Source: Fragilaria crotonensis (lineage: Eukaryota > Bacillariophyta > Fragilariophyceae > Fragilariales > Fragilariaceae). From it: 13,635 nt of DNA. Position 1 is the stretch's first letter, and each line of letters begins with the position of its first letter. Position numbers and translations under genes: made by a program. Shown here piece after piece: positions 8,741 through 13,635 of the stretch. The notes under the pieces are model-generated. The model was not told where the DNA came from, did not search any database, and worked only from the letters and a program-made list of their open reading frames with translations. The DNA is taken from assembly GCA_022925895.1 (NCBI GenBank), contig JAKSYS010000255.1:64001-77635 (forward strand). Direction: 5' to 3'.

Positions 8741-8959
8741 GTTCAAACGATGACACACCAGTCGCCTTACCCTAGTTTCCAAACCTTCATGGTGGACTTT
8801 GTCTCCAGAGGTGGTCGCTCAACCTGGTAAATTCGACCCTAGTATGGGCACCACATAGGCCTTGAAAAAGATGATCCTTAGGGCAAGAGCCGATAACAAC
8901 ATCAACAACTAATTTCACTGCTGGATGCCCCAATAATAATCAGAAACCGATGGAGAGGG
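8741..8959. other. Short intergenic spacer
   Basis: No gene, ankyrin remnant or clear repeat is visible between flank copies C and D. Confidence 0.35.
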
Positions 8960-10298
8960 ATGAATTTTTCCGTGATTCATGCTGATACGATTGTGACTGG
9001 ACCATGAAAGCACGAAAGCTCGCAAAACAGTTTCTGACTTGGCAGCAGGCACTGTCAAGGACAATAGTAGCGAAGGTCCCAGCTCGCGATTCTTGCACAC
9101 GATGAAGTTTCATCGATTCACCGTGTCGAAGAAATCCAACCAGAAAAGCATGTCGCCATTTCCCACAAGTTTGCGAAACGCGACCGCATTCTCACATGTC
9201 GCCCTCGTTCGTCGCACCAACACGAAGTGTGGACAACCCCAATTTCCCGAAAGCCCTGCGACAGCATTGCGTACAGACGCTAGCCTGCCCTCGGCTCCAC
9301 GCTTTTGCCGTTATATGGAATGTGCAATCGATTCGAAGCGTCTCCAGACAAAAGCACTACGAAGTAGAGCCCTTGCAAGATAAATGCCATAACAATACCA
9401 ATGTAAGGTGCATGGTTGCAAATATTCAGCGGTACATTCGGAGAAGATAGGTCTCAACTGTAGGAGGCATTACTGCATCAAGAATAAGACGCTGCATCGC
9501 GGTGCTCGTTCGGCAACGACCAGAAAGTGGCATGTACTAGTAGTATCAATTCTATTCGATTGAATTGGGAACATGGGTTCGTACTACCAGGTACTCGGAG
9601 GTGACTCAGCAAACGCATGACGCAGCTTCAACGACCGGCAGATCGCATCGCAGCGACATGCTTTCGCTTCGCGACACTCGTCATCACATGGACCCGAGAG
9701 TTCAGGAGCAATAACACTTTAATCCACCGGCGTGGATAAATCGAAATCGGCTACTTATTCATGGCCCAGCCATGAGAGGAAGCAGCCAAAATGCAAAGCA
9801 AACGCTCTCGCGGGAATTCGGTCCATCCGAAGTTTTATCGTTCTGCAATGACGCCTCGACTTTGACGCAATTGGAATGTTGTAAAAAGCAGAGTGGAACC
9901 ATGCTAGTACAGCAGTACGTTTCTTTTCTTTTGTCGGATTACGCCACAACGACGTAGATGAGATGTTGGGAGACGCATTTCAAGTCGAACAGATCGGAGT
10001 CAGAGCTGTGCGAAAAATTCTTCGGATGTTATCAGTGACATGCTGTGGCAACCCTAGGGCTCGACGACTACGTGAGCCTTTCCATCCATGTCGCAATGAG
10101 GATGTGCTCGACAACATCATCTCAGTGCTGGCATAAACAGGAATGCTGCTAGTAGTAACTTGTCAGGGAGCCTCGCGAAAACTGTTGTACATTGAGTGGG
10201 GTCAATCAGCTACTCAAACTCAATTGAGAAAACGACTCCCACACAACGTTAACTGACTGTCAAACTCACCCTCCCACCAATCTCTCTAACAAAACAGC
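8960..10298. repeat. Degenerate duplicated 3' flank, copy D (next to ANK3)
   Basis: This is collinear with copy A (2400-3547), as described there, and in its last 320 bases with copy B. It starts with gattcatgctgata-gattgtgactgg-ccatgaaagc (8974-9011) and ends with ctaacaaaacagcct (about 10287-10301), which overlaps the last bases of the ANK3 remnant. Open frames at 9039-9383 and 9196-9450 are not preserved as clean frames in copy A and have no known domain, so I do not call genes here. Confidence 0.55.
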
Positions 10299-11582
10299 CT
10301 ACATGTGAAACATCTTCATCACAGCGCTGCTTCCTCTTTCTACCGTGCAGCATCGACGTGTGATATTCGAGACCAGGCGACGACTGCATTCCATGTTGTT
10401 CCAAACAAATACGATATCAAATAGCTCGCACTTGCGAGCAATGTCAAGAGCTGTAGATCCAGCTTTGTTCTTGCAAGTCACATCCACTTTCTCGTGCTGC
10501 AAAATGTCACGAACCACATCCAAATCTCCCTGAGGGTTGCCCAGATAAGAGCATTGTTGCCTTGTGAGCCTTTGGCATTGACATCGACCTCCTGGTGTTT
10601 GAGAAACTCGCGAACGACCTCCCAGTGGCCCCAATAGCTCGCCCAGAGAAATGCTGTGCAGTCTTTGTAGTCTTGGGCATTCACATCCATATTCTTCTGC
10701 ATGGTGAAGTCTACATTGTCTTGATTCAAAAATTCGCGAACCACATCCACATGGCCATATCGGCTTGCCACAATGAGGGCCGTGCGCCCTTCGTAGTCTT
10801 GGGCGCTAAGATCCACATCATTGCGTTTCAACAACTCGCCAACAACCTCCACATGGCCATATTGACTCGCCACGATGAGCGGTGTGTAACCAATTTTTTC
10901 CTTGGCATTGCGGCTCGCCTCGATGAGCGAACCGCATGAGCATATGGCTTTGGCATTCACATTCACATGCGTGTGCTTCAGCAACTCGCGAACAACTTCC
11001 ACACGGCCATATCTGCTTGCCTCGTGGAGCGCTGTGAAATAATAGTTGTCTTCGGCATTCACATCCAAATCTTTGTGCATGCACAACTCGCGAATCACCT
11101 CCAAACGACGCCAGGTACTCGCCTCGATGAGAGCTGTGGTACCGTTATTTACGTGCTTAGCATTCACATCAATACTCCTGTGCATCAACAACTCTCGAAC
11201 AACCTCCACATGGCCAAGTTGGCTCGCCAGCATGAGGGATGTGAAATCGCCTCTATCCTTAGCATTCACATCCAAATTTTCGTGCTTCAACAGCTCTCGA
11301 ACGATATCCGAATAACCAAGACGGCTTGCCATCAAAAAGGGCTGTATCGAAAAAAAAGTCGGAATAACGATATAGTAGATTGAAACCCTCGAATACCGCA
11401 ACATCGAGAAGTGCACTTGCACTATCTTCAATGTGATATCTTGCATTTACATCGGCCCCCTTTTTCAGTATGCCATGAACCCGATCAATGTTATGTTTAA
11501 CGATACCTTGAAACAAACTCTCGTTCATCTCATTCAAACTTATACTGCCACCGTCGTCCTTCTCTGGCGATTCGAGCGTCGA
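10299..11582 (-). pseudogene. ANK3, decayed ankyrin-repeat gene (relative of ANK2)
   Basis: Similarity to ANK2 runs from STLESP (11582) to the RKRKQR tail, but the frame is broken repeatedly. The ANK2 start codon is replaced (ATG to TCA), with an in-frame stop just upstream (11589-11591); the first remaining Met is at 11528 (MNESLFQ). A 5-A run at 11334-11338, where ANK2 has four, shifts the frame after FFFDTALF. The second frame carries most repeats down to about 10540. One missing base at about 10521-10537 shifts again, to DLDVVRDILQHEKVDV and the cap ALDIARKCELFDI. A further missing base at about 10401-10412 disrupts the C-terminus. A 54-base in-frame deletion joins EASR to NAK at 10909/10910, and a repeat fusion lies near 10700. 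It could still make a partial protein from an internal start, but a pseudogene is the simplest reading. Assembly errors could account for some shifts, though ANK1 and ANK2 nearby are clean. Confidence 0.85.
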
Positions 11583-11868
11583 TGCTGATCAACTTGATTC
11601 TACTATTGTTGTACTCGGAGTGTGTCATAATGTTGAACTACAGTACAAGTACTGGTACTCGAGTTCGTATGTTGCTATTCATACAGGTGTTTGAAAGGCG
11701 CTTGGTAATTCGTGAAGTATGCTCCCGCAGTTTTGTCGAAAGTCGACATTATACTCCACACTGCACAGCACTAAAATCCTGTACTGTACTACTATAATCT
11801 ACTGGAGTACCGGAGACAGGACAACACGTTTCAGAATATAATGCCAGCGCTTATCGCGTTACCAGACT
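11583..11868. other. 5' side of ANK3, GTAC-rich, no gene
   Basis: This corresponds in position to the ANK2 promoter region but aligns poorly with it. It contains seven GTAC palindromes (11611, 11643, 11649, 11655, 11781, 11786, 11807). No open frame here is supported; the 71-codon plus-strand frame at 11582-11797 has no recognisable domain. Confidence 0.4.
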
Positions 11869-11887
11869 GGCGGTAAGTGTCGGTTAT
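11869..11887. promoter_or_regulatory. 19-bp motif shared upstream of ANK2 and ANK3 (copy 2)
   Basis: This is identical to 8012-8030 (ggcggtaagtgtcggttat). The short match continues weakly on both sides (gttat/cgtta to the left, cg-agattg/cgattg to the right). Confidence 0.5.
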
Positions 11888-11903
11888 CGCGATTGTAAGC
11901 TTG

Positions 11904-11937
11904 AGCTCATCAGCTCATCAGCTCATCAGCTCATCAG
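11904..11937. repeat. 8-bp tandem repeat, (agctcatc)x4 + ag
   Basis: Four perfect copies of agctcatc are followed by a partial unit. It is a short, uninterrupted microsatellite-like tract, likely variable between strains. Confidence 0.95.
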
Positions 11938-12060
11938 TATGTACAGTACAACCTGGTGTTGCAAGTAGCACCGTAGAACCGTAGTACTCCCGAGTACGTC
12001 GAACAAGTCATGCAATCATCATGCATCGCAGTATAGTACCAAGGTGGTACCAGTTTAAAC

Positions 12061-12755
12061 CCAGTACCACATAAAAATGGCTTGGAACCAATAGTTTCAC
12101 AAGAGTTTTAAATTACTATATCTCCGTAGAAACATAAATGTTCAACGAACAGTTCTTATATCATTGATCCTTCATCTGCTTGTCAACAGCAATGAGGAAT
12201 GATCAAAGTACTGGAGCAAGATCCGAATTGCCTATCGATGATATACAAGTCTTCGTTTTTCATTTACTGGCTCAAAGTCGTGTATAAATATAAATACATA
12301 TATAGATAATATTTTATATTCCGTTCTTTATATTTTTCACAAGAGTTTGATGAGTGAATCGTCAATCAAAATTCGTATTGGTACAGGGTTTTGTACGAGC
12401 TGTTTGTACCACACAGTGTAGAACGAACGCCAAGTGGAATTCTCTCAAACGTATGAAAATATTCAGAACTGTAGCTTGTAGAAATTGGGAGGGCATCCTC
12501 GACATGTGAAAAATGGTCGTGCAACAATGTTTTGACGTCTCATCTACAGTATGCGTTTTTTAGAGAATTGAGCATTTAAAATGCTTTTCTATCAGCAGAA
12601 CATATCTCTATTGGTTATCTGAGGAGAGCTTTATAATAGGTCATGGTGTGAAATTATGGAAAATGGATTGTTTTTGTGTAGAGTTCCTTGAATTTCACAA
12701 GAGATTGGTTCAAAGCCAATTTATCGGGTCAAAGCCATTTTTATGTGGTACCTGG
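12061..12755. mobile_element. MITE-like element, 695 bp, with ~24-bp terminal inverted repeats
   Basis: The left end starts ccagtaccacataaaaatgg (12061-12080) and continues ctt-ggaaccaat to 12092. The right end (12732-12755), read on the minus strand, starts ccaggtaccacataaaaatg and continues gctt. The two differ by one extra g in the first 24 bases. A second stretch, attggttcaaagcca (12704-12718), matches the inner part of the left end; it is separated from the outer part by a small duplication of the caaagcca segment in the right copy. The AT-rich interior has no transposase frame, which fits a non-autonomous element. No clean target-site duplication is visible beside the ends (ttaaac on the left, acgacc on the right). 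Confidence 0.65.
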
Positions 12756-13635
12756 ACGACCGAAATTACGACGAGTACCTGGACGGAATAAAAAAGTAGT
12801 GATTACTATGTATTCATGCACTGAGATCGATGATGCACCTGAGTGAAGAGTGATAGTACGCCCTGAACGATAGGGGGTTACTGTAGCTCGTTTTTGTTGT
12901 AATGCCCTCGTGCAAAAGTTGGAATGAGAACAAAAGGAATATTTTTCTGCGCTCGCCACGATTAAAAGTTCATAATTAAACTCCTCATTACTGTAGCATG
13001 TCAAGGAAAGGAAAGAAATGCCGCAGCGCTCTTGTGATCCCAGTAGTAAATGTTGGTAGCCTGATTCTCCGGCTATTGTCTGAATTTGATTTCCAATTGG
13101 TAAGTTTTTCATTTCTTGCGGTTCCAGCGAAAGTCGACATGGTCAAAGTAATAAATAAAAAACGCAGTTCGTTCGGGGATCAATCTTTTCATCCTACGGC
13201 ACCTTCCCTACAAACCACCTCATGCTACTAATTTAATCGCACGAAAAGCATGAGTTTTGTTACGAACTTTCAAAATATTCCTGTTGTGCAGATAAACTGC
13301 AATTCGAATGCCTTCCTTTCGGAATGTGTCACTTTTCTATTATAGCAGACTCGTAGACAACGGACTTGTGATCTATCTGTAACGTGCAAAACTTCATTGC
13401 AAATATGAATTATCGAAATGGACTCAATGCAGTGCACTAAGTGACAGAACTGTCCAGGTACTATGTTTAAAAACTCGATGAAAAATATTCATTAATCGTA
13501 ACTTAATCAATTATCTATCTATTGCAACATATTTGTGCTTAAAAGTATCGCCATCTTGCTATTCATGGTATCCAGCCTAGAATTTCAAAACGACAGCACC
13601 ATTATTGCGAATACTTTTTACGTCCAGGTACTGGG
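12756..13635. other. AT-rich right end with no supported gene
   Basis: Two overlapping open frames (minus 12741-13112 and plus 12998-13231) show no recognisable domain, and the minus frame runs across the end of the MITE-like element. I do not call them genes. Confidence 0.4.
12775..13632. mobile_element. Possible second element bounded by inverted agtacctggacg motifs
   Basis: agtacctggacg at 12774-12785 is followed by gaataaaaaagta. The inverse copy at 13621-13632, read on the minus strand, is agtacctggacg followed by taaaaagta. These could be terminal repeats of an element of about 860 bp, but the right end coincides with the window edge, and another inverse copy at 13452-13462 offers a different boundary. 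The interior has no recognised gene. Confidence 0.3.

Noticed and set aside
9039-9450. Two overlapping plus-strand open frames in flank copy D
   Set aside because: The homologous region in copy A has stops and frame changes in the corresponding readings, so a conserved current gene is not supported.
12741-13112. 123-codon minus-strand open frame
   Set aside because: It has no recognisable domain, is of low complexity in places, and its end overlaps the inverted end of the MITE-like element.
1-13635. tRNA, rRNA or snRNA genes
   Set aside because: I scanned for tRNA T-loop-like ggttcaaa stretches (for example near 3320 and 8740) and found no accompanying cloverleaf. No rRNA-like conserved blocks were seen.
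1-13635. A bacterial origin, since ankyrin clusters occur in intracellular bacteria
   Set aside because: There is no operon spacing, there are no ribosome-binding sites, non-coding gaps are long, and the DUF21-CBS protein has a eukaryotic-style N-terminal leader and sequons. I cannot exclude it with complete certainty.

Overview
The window looks like nuclear DNA of a eukaryotic alga, most likely a stramenopile and perhaps a diatom. This rests on a plant/animal-type DUF21-CBS (CNNM-like) membrane protein, long ankyrin-repeat genes without visible introns, kilobase-sized non-coding gaps, small inverted-repeat elements, and no operon spacing or ribosome-binding sites. The organism call is inference only. 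All four gene-like units lie on the minus strand.

Layout. Positions 1-1754 hold a CNNM/DUF21 metal-transport-type protein whose C-terminus runs off the left edge; one base is missing in the middle of its CBS region near 474-480, so the frame is broken. Positions 1755-3547 hold no convincing gene; the right part (about 2400-3547) is the first copy of a degenerate flank sequence. Three tandem ankyrin-repeat units follow: ANK1 (3548-5353, intact, 601 aa, 15 full repeats plus a cap), ANK2 (6226-7716, intact, 496 aa, 11 full repeats plus a cap) and ANK3 (10299-11582, a decayed copy with a lost start codon, three single-base frameshifts and internal deletions). Each unit is followed on its 3' side by a related degenerate flank, and an orphan flank copy lies at about 8440-8740. 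The block therefore grew by duplication of gene plus flank.

The right end (11583-13635) has no gene I can support. It holds a 19-bp motif also present upstream of ANK2, an island very rich in GTAC, an 8-bp tandem repeat, a 695-bp MITE-like element with inverted ends (12061-12755), and further GTACCTGGAC motifs in both orientations up to the window edge.

Working together. Nothing in the sequence links the CNNM-like protein to the ankyrin proteins beyond shared strand and proximity. The ankyrin genes are a local family of probable protein-binding scaffolds without any catalytic domain. The clearest signals are evolutionary: repeat expansion inside genes, tandem duplication of whole units, decay of one unit, and small mobile elements next to the decayed unit.
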